From NCBI GenBank assembly GCA_030015575.1, contig CM057337.1, positions 292,788,044 through 292,852,043 of the forward strand: 64,000 bases of DNA, read 5' to 3'. The position numbers and the translations under genes were made by a program. The notes under the pieces were generated by a model, which had not been told where the DNA came from, searched no databases, and worked only from the letters and a program-made list of their open reading frames with translations. The DNA comes from Agapanthus africanus. Taxonomy: Eukaryota; Streptophyta; Magnoliopsida; Asparagales; Amaryllidaceae. Shown in pieces: positions 33,902 through 45,112 of the stretch (its first letter is position 1; the number at the start of each line of letters is the position of its first letter).

Positions 33902-35997
33902 ACAGGCACGTGATTGCAATGATTGAGGGAGGACCTATCCCGGTAGGACAGTCTTACTCAAGATAATAGTATGCTATCTGGTTTATCTTTATCATCATGT
34001 ACTGCTTTAGGTGACCTGACATGTCACTATTGCACGTTGATAGAGCCCCTAGGATTCTTGCTTGACCACCAGCAGTATGAGGGCGATCATATACGTGAGA
34101 GCTGGTTGTCTATAAGCACATCCTTAAAAGGTCCTTAGTCGTGGGAGTTTCGAGACAGGGGCATCGATACTCCAGAGTAGACTAGTGTATATAGTCGAGA
34201 CCCCGACGAGGGGCGGTGGCCGGTCCCACAAGCCACTGGTGTCAGTTGGTTCACCTAAGATGTATACAGGTGCTCATTGGGTTTTGAGTACCCCGGACAG
34301 GACTCGCCGGGAACATACTAGTTGGTCTTATACCTGACGTCCGATAGCAGTTCCCTGGTGACATGTGTACATATTAGTTCATCGACCTGGGGATCGTCAT
34401 TTGTCTCGTGTGAGTTCCCACTGTACTTTGATTACTACCCTACCACGCTCAAAGGAGACGTGCAAACAGGTTTTAGTTGGGTACAGTCCCGAGCCACATG
34501 GAGGCAGTGAGCGGATCTTCAGGGCTTCGTCTCTCCCGTTATTGGGGGTGAGGTCGCGCTGTGTCTAGGAGAGCCATTACACGAAGCCCTCGGCCGAGGC
34601 AGGAGATTTACTGGTAGGTATTCTAGTAGTATCTCAGGGTGTTCTGGGCTACACTCCGACACGACTTGTACCGCTTTTGGGGGTCTGACTTTACTAACCC
34701 CCTAGGCCCGCCATGCGATGCTCATAGACGAACGGACTGGACTGTACGGATATTGTCACTGACAGGCTCAGTAGGGTGTCAGGATGAGTTCGCTCATCGA
34801 CGTCCCTTTTGGTCAATACATGGTAGCCCGTTACGTATTGGCTTATACCTCTGACGTGCTAGTGGTTAAATCCATAACCAAGGTGTTGACGAGTCTTTAG
34901 AGTCCCCCACATTCAGTTACTCAAGCTTTCGGGAGAAACACTGTAGAGGCCGTATGGAGATATGGCAGGGTTCGATCAGATAAGTGCGGCATTGCACGGA
35001 TCAGGATCGGACGGTCAATACTAGCCGGCTTTGGTTTAAGCCGGATCCTAGTATTGTACAGTGTAGATTTTGTCTCATTGTATTTGTATTCTGTCGGAAT
35101 ACAAATGCGGGTTTGTATATACAGTATCGGGGTTTTCCTGTAATTTATTACAGGACCAGTTTTCTGGAGTTGCCAGTTTGCTTTCCGTTTCGGCCATTTT
35201 CCTTTGTATCTTTCATTGGCCGAAAATTGGTGGAGGAGGGCTTATTTGCATTTGTGCAAATAAGCATTTTAGAGGGTTGTCTTTGCATATTGTGGCTTCA
35301 TGATGGTTTAGCCTCCCTTGACTTTCTTGACTTCATGATTGCTTGACTTTTTGAAGCAATCATGGTTGTTGATTGGTTGGTGGAGTGTAGGCTTTGATTG
35401 TTATCATGTTTCATGATAACATTTTACCACTCTCTTGCATTATTCTTGTATGGCTCTCACTCCCTCTTTCATTCTCTCCACTCCCACCATGTGAGGCCGG
35501 CCACTCTAAGGTGGGGGCTGTCCCAAATTTTTCATGGAGATTTTTGGTCTCATTTGCTTGCAAAAATCCCCAAGTCCCCTCTCCAAAAGGTTCACTTCAT
35601 TTCCTTCACCAAAAGGCGACTTCAAGTAACCCCAAAATGAGACATGAGTTCTACATGTATTCTACAGCAAATCGTGGGCACGTCGACTCGCCAACATCGT
35701 GCCCGAGTTGCCTCGGTATAGAGGTGGGAGCCCGTAAAAGATGCAGGCGACGTGGTGCCCTTCCGGCGAGGAGGTGGAGACCGGACATTCCGCGGGAGAT
35801 CGGGACGACGGCGAGAAGACCGGAGGACACGGATCGCTCGGTATATCTCTCTTCCCCATCTTGTAGTTAGCTAGGACTAGTTAATGGCCCGATCCGGTTT
35901 TTAGTGCGCGGTGGTGCCGGTTCAAGAAAATTAAAGTTAACCATCGCTTCCGTATTTGGCCTCGGGATGGAGGCCGGGGCGCCGCCGTGCACTTACA
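33902..35997 (+). repeat. C 3' LTR, remainder
   Basis: Continues the LTR broken at 24301. The two parts total 2,133 bp, the same as the C 5' LTR. The hairpin cluster of the 5' LTR recurs at about 35017-35420. Confidence 0.92.
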
Positions 35998-36721
35998 CTT
36001 TCATGGAGAACCTGTGTGACAAAAACCCTTTGACAGATTGTAGCATAAGAATGTCATTTCCTATTAAGAGAATGTCATCCACGTATAAAACGAGGAATAC
36101 TACAGTTCTCGCTACAAATCTACTATAGATGCATGGTTCATCTGGATTTTTGATAAAGCCAAATTCTTTGACCGTCTCATCAAAACAGATGTTCCAACTC
36201 CACGACGCCTGCTTTAGTCCATAGATGGACTTAAGCAACTTGCACACCTTTCCGCTGCTCCCATTCTGAATGAAACCCTCTGGCTGGTCCATATAGACAC
36301 ATTCCTCTAAATTTCCATTTAGAAAAGCGGTCATTACGTCCATTTGCCAGATCTCATAATCGTAGAAAGAAGCAATGGCAAGAAGGATCCGAATGGATTT
36401 CAGCATAGCCACTGGAGAAAAGGTTTCGTTATAGTCCAAACCAAAACCCTTTGCAACAAGTCTAGCCTTTTAGGTCTCAACCTGTCCATCTACACCAATC
36501 TTCCTTTTGAAGATCCACTTGCATCCTACGGGTTTTACCCCATCTGGAGCAATGTCCAACGTCCATACTTTGTTGGTGTACATGGACTCCATTTCGGTCC
36601 GCATTGCATCCAGCCATTTTACCGAGTCAACGCTCTGAATGGCTTGCTGGAAGCTAGTAGGCTCATCACTATCAATAATGCAATCCTCTCTATCCCCGTC
36701 TATGAGAAAACCGTAGTATCT
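35998..36721 (-). pseudogene. B: integrase C-terminus and reverse transcriptase
   Basis: Continues the B frame after the TAG at 36722-36724. A second in-frame stop (TAA at 36470-36472) replaces the tyrosine codon found in E (ETYKARL). From 36439 the RT runs open to the C insertion and includes MDYNETFSPVAMLKSIRI, the DVMTAFLNG block with a catalytic aspartate, and the YVDDILLIG active site. Relative to E, 12 bases are missing in frame near 36450. The first five bases are the duplicated C target site. The RT rest and RNase H continue at 16420-15517. Confidence 0.85.
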
Positions 36722-39037
36722 CTAGGGCGGATGAGACTGCCTACTCCTCCTGCGGAGCGGCGTAGGAATGTCCTGATCTTTCGAACCCTCTGCTTCTACT
36801 AAGCTTTCAGTAATAGCTCGTGGTTCTAGAATTTCTTCCAGTTCTACTGCACTCCCACTTATCAGATTTTCCAAAAACTCAGTTTCCAAGAAGCAGGCAT
36901 GACGAGAAACAAAAACCTTTTGTTCATATTCGCAATAGAAGAAATATCCCTTGGAGTTCTTTGGATATCCCACGAACTTGCAAAGTACTGAGCGTGCCTC
37001 GAGCTTGTCCGCATGCTGCTTTTTAACAAAAGCTGGATATCCCCATGTCTTAATGTGATTAAGATAGGGTCTCTTCCCACTCCACATCTGATATGGTGTA
37101 GTAGGCACAGTCTTAGTGGGAACTCGGTTCAAAAGGTATGCAGCTGATTCTAGTGCATATCCCCAGAATGATCGCAGTAACTCAGCGTTACTCATCATGG
37201 ACCGTACCATATCCAAAAGGGTTCGGTTTCGCCTCTCCGATACACCGTTATGTTGCGGAGTGTATGGAAGAGTAAGCTGAGAGAGAATTCCATTCTCTTT
37301 TAAGTAGTCCAGGAACTCGGCACTCAAGTATTCACCACCTCGATCAGATCTCAGTGTCTTGATACTTTTGCCTGTTTGTTTTTCTACTTCATTCATATAT
37401 TCCTGGAACTTTCCAAAGGCTTCGGATTTATGTTTCATTAAGAAGATATAACCGTACCTTGAAAAGTCATCCGTAAAAGTAATGAAGTAAGAATAACCGC
37501 TTCGTGCATGTGTAGACATTGGACCGCACACGTCGCTGTGTACGAGTCCCAAGAGCTCGCACGCTCTTACTCCGTGTCCAGTGAACGGAGTCTTTATCAT
37601 CTTTCCTTTGAGACAAGATTGACAAGTGGCATACGATTGATATTCGAACGGATCCAAATATCCTTCTGTATGTAACTTAGTCAACCTTCTCTTATTGATG
37701 TGACCCAGTCTACAATGCCATAAGAAAGTCTGATTTATTTCTGGAGACTTTCTTTTGTGTGTATTCTGGACATTGAAAATCTGTGGTTGGTTTAATACGT
37801 ATATACCATTGCTTAATGTACCTGACCCAATCAGAATTTGATTAAGGTGAATGTTTACAACATTACTTACAAACGCAAATTTATAACCTTCTTTAGAAAC
37901 AAAAGATACAGAAATGATATTACAAGTTGCGTTGGGTACAAAAAAGCAATTACGTAAAACCAAAACATGTCCATTTGACATTCCCAGGTGATAGTCCCCC
38001 ACGGCTTTAGCATCCATGCTAGCTCCGTTTGCAACTTTGAGGGTCATGTCACCTGCCTTCAAAAACCTACGGTTTCTCAACGCCTGCAAAGAATTACAGA
38101 TATGAGATCCTGATCCGGTATCCAATACCCAGGAAGTAGAGTTTATTGATAGACAGTTTTTAATAACATACACACCTGAAGCTGAAGCCGCAACTTGCTT
38201 CTGATCCTGTGTTCTGGCTTTCCAAGCCCGGCAATCTTTCTTCCAGTGTCCACTCTTATGACAGTAGAAGCATTCTTCCTTATCCACAAGCTTCCCTAAT
38301 TTCTTTGTTGCTTTTGCCTTTCCTTTCGTATCCACTTTACTAACACCGTCCCTTGGTTTGGCGGGGGCTTTCTTCTTCTTTCCCTTGGCTTTCGCCTTGG
38401 ACTTAGAAGAAGAAGATCCTCCTACAAACAAAGTGGATGTTTCCCTACCTTTCTGTAGGGTGCCCTCTGCGCTCCTCAGCATGTTGAGGAGTTCTGAAAG
38501 TTCAACTTCCTTTTCTTGCAAGTTGAAGTTCAGGATAAACTGGGCGTAAGTGGAAGGAAGGGACTGGAGAATCAAGTCCGTATAGCGCTCATTCTCCAAC
38601 GTGGTCCCAAGGCCCGCGAGCTCCTCTATGTAGCCAATCATCTTAAGCACGTGTTCTGCTACCGATGATCCGACGACCAATCTTGCCGAAAACAACTTCT
38701 TCGACACTTCGTATCTTGCGATACGAGATTGCTCTCCATACAGTTCTTTTGTATGGAGAAATATGGATTTGAAGTCCATATTCTCGTGCCTCCTCTGATG
38801 TTCGTTGTCCATAGAGGCAAGCACGAGGCACTTGGCCTTCGTGCAATCGATCTCCCAAGTCTTACGGATTTCCTTATCCGCGACGCGGGAGGTGGGACCT
38901 GGGACAGGGGGAGCTTTGGTGGTAAGAAGATACCCCAGCTTGTCGTAAGTGATTGCCATTTTGACATTCCTGAGCCAATCTTTGTAATTTGGCCCTGTCA
39001 GTATGTTTTTATCTAGAAGTAACTTAAGTCCGGTCAT
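36722..39037 (-). pseudogene. B: gag, protease and integrase
   Basis: The best-preserved retroelement frame in the window. I take the ATG at 39035-39037 (MTGLKLLLDK) as the start: the longer frame opens with TTG directly after a TAA. Numbered from that TTG, a UBN2-type Copia Gag spans about 1-250. The CCHC knuckle is C262/C265/H270/C275, protease DTG 312-314, pre-integrase zinc finger H447/H452/C478/C481, and integrase D508/D571/E607. A nonsense TAG at 36722-36724 replaces a GAG codon present in E. Gag could still be made, since it lies upstream of the stop. The lineage within Copia is not assigned. Confidence 0.9.
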
Positions 39038-39534
39038 GTCGATTAGTCGCTGCAATTAGGAGAGAGAGAAGAAACAGTCCGCATGATGCTTTTGTAAGTT
39101 TAGAGTGGTTTTTAGTTTGTCTAAACAGGATGGCTCCCACTGTCTCTTGAATCCCTCCTCAAACCATAAAGGAAGAATTAGTCAGGATCAATCTCACCGT
39201 ACAATACTTGCTTAACCGTTCAGCCAGGCCAGTGTCGGTACTTCGAGGGAGGTTTTCCAACGCTTTCGTGAAGTTCCTTAATTAAATAACCTCTTTTTCC
39301 TGTGGGCGTAGCCCCGCTAACACCTTTCTAGACACCTACTTGGTTTATAGCATTGATCGTTAAGTGAGAAATTTCCTGAGGAGTAGCATATACTCACAGT
39401 AGGATCGGGATCCAAATATCATTGCGTGAGAAAACTGAAGGAATCCTACCAGAATCATCACACTCCAAATGGTATGCAACACTAGCAAGTTTCAGTTCTT
39501 TTGAAACTCCCGATGTGGATTTTTGCCCCATGCT

Positions 39535-39744
39535 CTTATGACCTTGACTTTGGCCAACAAATCATAAGTCACATGTCAAGTTCTACCCGTCATTCTCCAT
39601 GTTAATTTGAGCCCACCCGCACATACCCTTGACTTTGGCCAACAAGGTAGAACGACTGCCTCAAACCAACGCATCTATCTATGTTTCACATGAATACCCA
39701 ATAGCTACCAATCACTATGCCTTGACTTTGGCCAACAAACATAG
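39535..39744 (-). promoter_or_regulatory. B: three hairpins with a shared loop
   Basis: Plus coordinates. H3 CTTATGA (39535)/TCATAAG (39562). H2 TACC (39624)/GGTA (39646). H1 CTATG (39715)/CATAG (39740). Loops are GTTGGCCAAAGTCAAGG on the minus strand. H1 is CTGTG/CACAG in C, a change on both sides. Confidence 0.68.
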
Positions 39745-40854
39745 CTTGAATACTATTGACTATTTATGTGAAATGACGGAGGGCTACGAATGGTTTTGGC
39801 AAAACCGTGAACGTAGTGAACTTGATATAATCGATGGAACGAGATAGCTTTTAAAAGGAGTGGATCAAACTCCGCATTTAAACGTTGGTTTTTGAAAAGA
39901 ACCGAGTGGTTTTTGAAAGTGTTCCAACGACTTTTACTTGGTTTATTTTCTTGCATTAGTTCTTTTAATGCGTCCAATCATTTAATCCTACCATTGCAGA
40001 AAACAACCAAAATATGACGTACGCTTATGCCATTCGCATTCACCACGGGGCCCGTCATTACCCGTTAGGTTACTTAACTAACGACAGAGCGGGGGCTGGG
40101 CTAGCGCGGCTGTAAAACATAAGCAACGGCTAAATAATATCATATATAGATATATTGCAATGATAGCCATTTCAGATCACAGATGAACACATTGGATATA
40201 CTAGGAATCTACAATTCGTACGAGCCTGTAACGTAAAGCAGATTACACGGTCACGGTGAATAGCCAATACCCCAACCAAGACCCCTACGGATGCGGCAAA
40301 CTACCCGTCAAGTACCCGAAGCGAAGCAACCTCCCTCAACTCGTGAGTAGGCAACTCGGCACTTCGGGATACCCGGTAGTTTGTGCACCCCCTCCATGGG
40401 TCTATCCTAGGAGCAAAAACAGAAAAAGAAATTATACAATGACGGCTACAACCCCGACCCGGTTGTGCGGCCATATAAATAATATTACATCAATTTACAA
40501 ATTTACATGAATTGAAAGAAAAGAAAACTCTCGTCTCACAACCCCCCGGCTATTCACCCGTGACAGTCCAATGAATTCATATACACATACCATCAACATT
40601 ACAGATCACAGATTTGTATAACCCACACTAATCGACATATAGCGATTAGCAGACGTTCAATACAAATATAACATCAGAGATATAAACCCGTTAGCATTAG
40701 TCTTTAGAAGTTCGATAAAAATACGGTTTTTCAAGCCCCAAAAACAAATTTTTCTTTCTGGAAAATCTGGGCTGAAAAGACATATTGTAAAAATCACAAA
40801 ACACCCTACTGAAAAAACTGTGAGGAAAATTACCCACGGTCGAGTTAACTCGGC

Positions 40855-40896
40855 CGCGGAACCGCGGCGGGAGCATGCTCCCACCGTGTTTCCGCG
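40855..40896 (-). promoter_or_regulatory. B: CCGCGG-rich post-PBS hairpin
   Basis: A perfect 14-nt palindrome GGGAGCATGCTCCC (40869-40882) at the apex, extended by 12 of 14 pairs (40855-40868 with 40883-40896). It lies about 198 nt downstream of the PBS in the transcript sense. The apex contains GCATGC. Confidence 0.72.
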
Positions 40897-41093
40897 GCGC
40901 TTTGATCGGTTCGATGGATGATTTTTCTACAGTGAGTTTTAAAAACCCTGAGCCGAATTTTAAGGTATGATTTATTATTTTTTGAACAAAGGAAAAATTC
41001 GACAGCAAGTTGGTTTTACGGGTGTTTTTCGCGACTTTTTCTACGATCGAACTTCTACTTACATTGCTAACATGTTAGATAGTGTTTAACTAG

Positions 41094-41105
41094 GCTCTGA
41101 TACCA
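41094..41105 (-). other. B primer-binding site (initiator tRNA-Met)
   Basis: GCTCTGATACCA on the plus strand, one base from the 5' LTR. Confidence 0.93.
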
Positions 41106-41106
41106 T

Positions 41107-43250
41107 TGTAAGTCCATGCTACTGCTCCCGGTACTTACGGGCTTGCGGAAATGACGAAAAACAATTTTTCTACAGGAGGTAATATGGACTCAAAACGGAT
41201 CTTTGTTAAACTATCTATCTAACAACCTAACTAGGAGTTGTTTAACTACTCGGTTAGGGGGTATACCTTTCTTGAACTCCTTCGTCTTCAACTCTTGTGG
41301 TGTATGGATCGGCCTCTCCTCATCGTCTTCTCGCGCCGAAGACGGATCCACCCGAAAGCTTCTACCTTTGGCTTCTTCTTCTAACTTGAAGAAACTAGTT
41401 CACTCGGTTTGCTAAACCTTATGAACTAGGATGAGTAGAGGATTGTTTTGGAGACTTTTTATCTCTAGGGCAATGAGTCTCAACACATGAGGGTGGTTTG
41501 CCCTTGAGGTAGAGAGAGAGCAAGAGGGAGAGGGAGAGAGCAAGAGAAAAATGAGAGAGCTCAAGAGAGAGAAAGCTAAAGCAAGAATGAGCAAGACTTT
41601 TCTCATACACCCTCTCATAATCCAAAAGCATCATGATAACAAGTAATGATAATTGAGTATATTGTAAAGGTTATTATCATGACTAATGAAACTATCATTT
41701 CTTGCAATAAATGCAAATGGTGAACAAAAGAAGCAAGCATAAGTCAATGCAACCAAATGATGGCCATTGTCGTGATGGTGGTCAACAAGTCCAACCAAGT
41801 CAACCGGTCAACAAAAGTCAACAGGTCAACTAGGTCAACCTTTCAACCCTAACCATGTCACTATAATACTCAATTAATATTATTGTTAATCATATGTCTT
41901 AATCTCATTAGGGTTTGACAAAAGTCAACAGTCAGCAACCCTAATGAGAATCCTCTGCCTCTGTCTCTGTCCACTGTGCATACACACCCGTATACGCGTT
42001 CCGGGGAAACGAATACAAGCGAAATAAAACCAATCCCAAAACGTACACTAGGATCTGGCTTAATCCAAAGCCCGCTAGTGTTAATTGTCCGGACACCAAA
42101 CGTGCACAAGTCCATGGATGTGACCGAACCCTGTCGCAAAACCATGCGACCTTTCGCAAAACCATGCGACCTCTACTCTTTTGCCTAAAGGCGAATAGCT
42201 CTCTGTGTAGGACTCTAAAGACTCGACACTACGCTGGCAGTGGGTTTAACCACAGACCGCAAGCGGCACTAGCTGTGCGTAACGGCCCCCAGGTAGATGC
42301 CGATAAGAAGACGGACGAGGTGAAACCCATCTGAACTCCTACTGAGCCTGATTGTGACAGTCTCCGTACAGTCCGGTCTGTTCGTCTGAAACATTGCAAG
42401 GCGGGCCTAGGGGATGGTGAACGTCAGTCCCCTAATAGCGGTACAAGTCGTGTCGGAGTGTAGCCTAGAACACCCTAAGATAACACTGAAAACCTACCAG
42501 TATATCTCGCTTGCTCTGGCCAGGGACTACTCGTGTGATGGCTCTCCTAGACACAGCGTGATGTCAACACCCAATACCGGGAGAGACGAATCCTGTCTAA
42601 CCGTCACTGCCTCCAAGTGCTCCGGGACTGCACCCAAAAACTACCTGTTTGCACGACTCCTTTGAGCCGTGGTAGGGTAGTAATCAAAGTACAGTAGGAA
42701 CACACTCGAGGCGAAGTGATAGTGTCAAGTCAGCGGACTAAGCTGTACTCATGTCACCTGGGAACTGATAACTGACGATAGGTATAATACCAACCAATCA
42801 GTTCCTGACGAGTCCTGTCCAGTGTACTCGTAACCTAACGAGCACCCGCATACTATCTCAAGTACGACGTACTGACGGCTGTGGGACAGACCGTCTCCCC
42901 TGCTGGGATGAGAAGCGCATACGCTAGTCTACTCCAGAGTATCGATGCCCTGTCTCGATAGTCCTGCGACTAGGGACCTGCATAAGGATGTGCTTATAGA
43001 TTACCCAGCCCCCACGGGTGTGACTGCCATCACAATGCTGGTAATCAAGCAAAGATCCTAAGGGCTCCACTAATTTGTAAAGGCGATATGCTAAAAGAAA
43101 CACATGCACACATTAAAGCAGAAACAAACCAAGTAGCATACTACCATTTTGAGCAAGATTGTCTATACAAGGTGAATATCCCAAGCTTCCATTAAGTAAT
43201 ATACAAACTAGTATGATACAGTAATGGCCTCTAGAGCATATACACTAACA
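41107..43250 (-). repeat. B 5' LTR, shared with E as its 3' LTR
   Basis: 2,144 bp. On its left is the B PBS; on its right is a polypurine tract and a second pol copy. One LTR therefore serves as the 5' LTR of B and the 3' LTR of E. No target duplication is present at 43251. Confidence 0.9.
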
Positions 43251-45112
43251 ATCTCCTACTTGCACTAAGGCCATGTACTGGCGTATCGAAGACCTATCAT
43301 CTCGATCAGCCGCTCGAACTGAGTCTGGGGAAAGGCCTTGGTGAATGGATCTGCAGTGTTATCTTCTGAAGCAACCCGCCGAATCTCGTTCTCCTGGCGA
43401 TCCACGATCTCCCTGATCAGGTGATACGGCCTCAAGACGTGTCTGGATTTCTGATGGAACCTGGGTTCCTTCGCTAAAGCTATAGCCCCGTTGTTGTCGC
43501 AATACAAAGGTATTGGGTCAACAATGGACGGAACTTCCTCATCCAGACGGCTTCTTTTGCGGCATCAGATGCAGCGATATATTCCGCTTTCATAGTCGAG
43601 TCAGCAACGGTTTCCTGTTTGGAACTCTTCCAACACACCGCCCCTCCGTTGAGGGTAAAGACAAAGCCCGACATGGACTTGGAATCATTCTTATCACTCT
43701 AGAAGCTGGAGTCAGCAAAGGCCTCGATCTGGAGGTCTTTTCCGCCATACACCAATAACATCTCCTTAGTCCTTCTTAGGTACTTAAGAATGTTCTTTAC
43801 CGCTATCCAGTATTTCTCCCCAGGGTTTGACTGATACCGGCTTACTACACTCAGTGCATAAGCTACATCCGGTCTGGTACACAACATCGCATGCATTATA
43901 GAGCCTACCGCAGAAGCGTAGGGTATGACAGACATGCGATCCCTTTCCAAATCAGTCTTGGCAGACATCTCTTTGGAGAGGGTGATCCCGTGTCAAGCCG
44001 GTAGATTACGGCGCTTGGAATCTTTCATACTGAATCTTTTCAGTATGGTGTCAATGTACCTGGACTGTGAAAGTCCTAATATCCTCTTGGATCTGTCACG
44101 ATAGATCCGGATCCCCAGAATGTATGAGGCATCACCTAGGTCTTTCATGGAGAACCTGTGTGACAAGAACCCTCTGACAGATTGTAGCATAGGAATGTCA
44201 TTTCCTATTAAGAGAATGTCATCCATGTATAAAACGAGGAATACTACAGTTCTCGCTACAAATCTACTATAGATGTATGGATCATCTGGATTTTCGATAA
44301 AACCAAATTCTTTGACCGTCTCATCAAAACAGATGTTCCAACTCCGCGATGCCTGCTTTAGTCCATAGATGGACTAAAGCAACTTGCATACCTTTCCGCT
44401 TCTTCCACTCTGAATGAAACCCTCTGGCTGGTCCATATAGACACACTCCTCTAAATTTCCATTTAGAAAAGCGGTCTTTACGTCCATTAGCCAGATCTCA
44501 TAATCGTGGAAAGCAGCAATGGCAAGAAGGATCCGAATGGATTTCAGCATAGCCACTAGAGAAAATGTTTCGTTATAGTCCAAACCAGGTCTTTGACGAA
44601 AACCCTTTGCAACAAGTCTAGCCTTATAGGTCTCAACCTGTCCATCTACACCAATCATCTTTTTGAAGATCCACTTGCATCATACGGGTTTTACCCCATC
44701 TGGAGCAACGTCCAACATCCATACTTTGTTGGTGTACATGTACTCCATTTCGGTCCGCATTGCATCCAGCCATTTTATCGAGTCAACGCTCTAAATGGCT
44801 TGCTGGAAGCTAGTAGGCTCATCACTATCAATGATGCAATCCTCTCTATCCCCGTCTATGAGAAAACCATAGTATCTCTCGGGTGGATGAGACTGCTTAC
44901 TACTCCGGCGGAGCGGCGTAGGAATGTCCTGATCTTTCGAACCCTCTGGTTCTACTAAGCTTTCAGTAATAGCTCGTGGTTCTGGAATTTCTTCCAGTTC
45001 TACTGCGCCCCCACTTATCTGATTTTCCAAAAACTCAGTTTCCAAGAAGCAGGCATGACGAGAAACAAAAACATTTTGTTCCTCTTCGCAATAGAAGAAA
45101 TATCCCTTGGTT
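43251..45112 (-). pseudogene. E: second copy of B-type pol (integrase end, RT, RNase H), truncated
   Basis: Minus-strand pol with polypurine tract 43251-43263 (one G to A change, GTAGGAG). It reads from the integrase C-terminus (FLETEF near 45040) through the RT with a YMDD active site (near 44222) and RNase H to RYASTWP. In-frame stops lie near 44380 (after KVCKLL), near 43993 and near 43700, and a deletion near 43527 removes the ELQVV region. It is cut at 45110-45112, where it abuts the A 3' LTR, and its gag, leader and 5' LTR are gone. It shows the wild-type codon at both B nonsense sites. Confidence 0.85.

Larger units (their letters stand above)
16421..35997 (+). mobile_element. Copia LTR retrotransposon C (gag-less), with D inside its 3' LTR
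   Basis: 5' LTR 16421-18553, PBS 18555, leader to 20850, tandem ~400-bp duplication in the gag position, degenerate pol 21746-24250, polypurine tract, and 3' LTR split as 24265-24301 plus 33902-35997. Both LTRs are 2,133 bp once D is removed. TSD is CTTTC. By hand, 16454-16825 and 33897-34268 differ at about 13 of 370 sites, mostly transitions. Confidence 0.92.
39056..41093 (-). other. B leader (untranslated, structured)
   Basis: A 2.0-kb leader, shorter than in the gag-less elements. It keeps the post-PBS hairpin and the three shared-loop hairpins but has no copy of the doubled CCCTTCACCGGG module. No gene seen. It ends (minus strand) TTCTTCTCTCTCC then TTGCAG. Confidence 0.7.
13378..43250 (-). 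mobile_element. Copia LTR retrotransposon B (gag-encoding), interrupted by C and D
   Basis: Minus-strand element: 5' LTR 41107-43250, PBS 41094-41105, leader, gag-pol 39037 down to 36003, interruption by C, pol end 16420-15517, polypurine tract, 3' LTR 13378-15502. The left flank is AGTGG (13373-13377). No duplication can be checked on the right, because the 5' LTR runs straight into another pol copy (E). By hand, 13378-13650 and 41107-41380 differ at about 12 of 275 sites. This is the only element in the window that still encodes gag. Confidence 0.88.
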
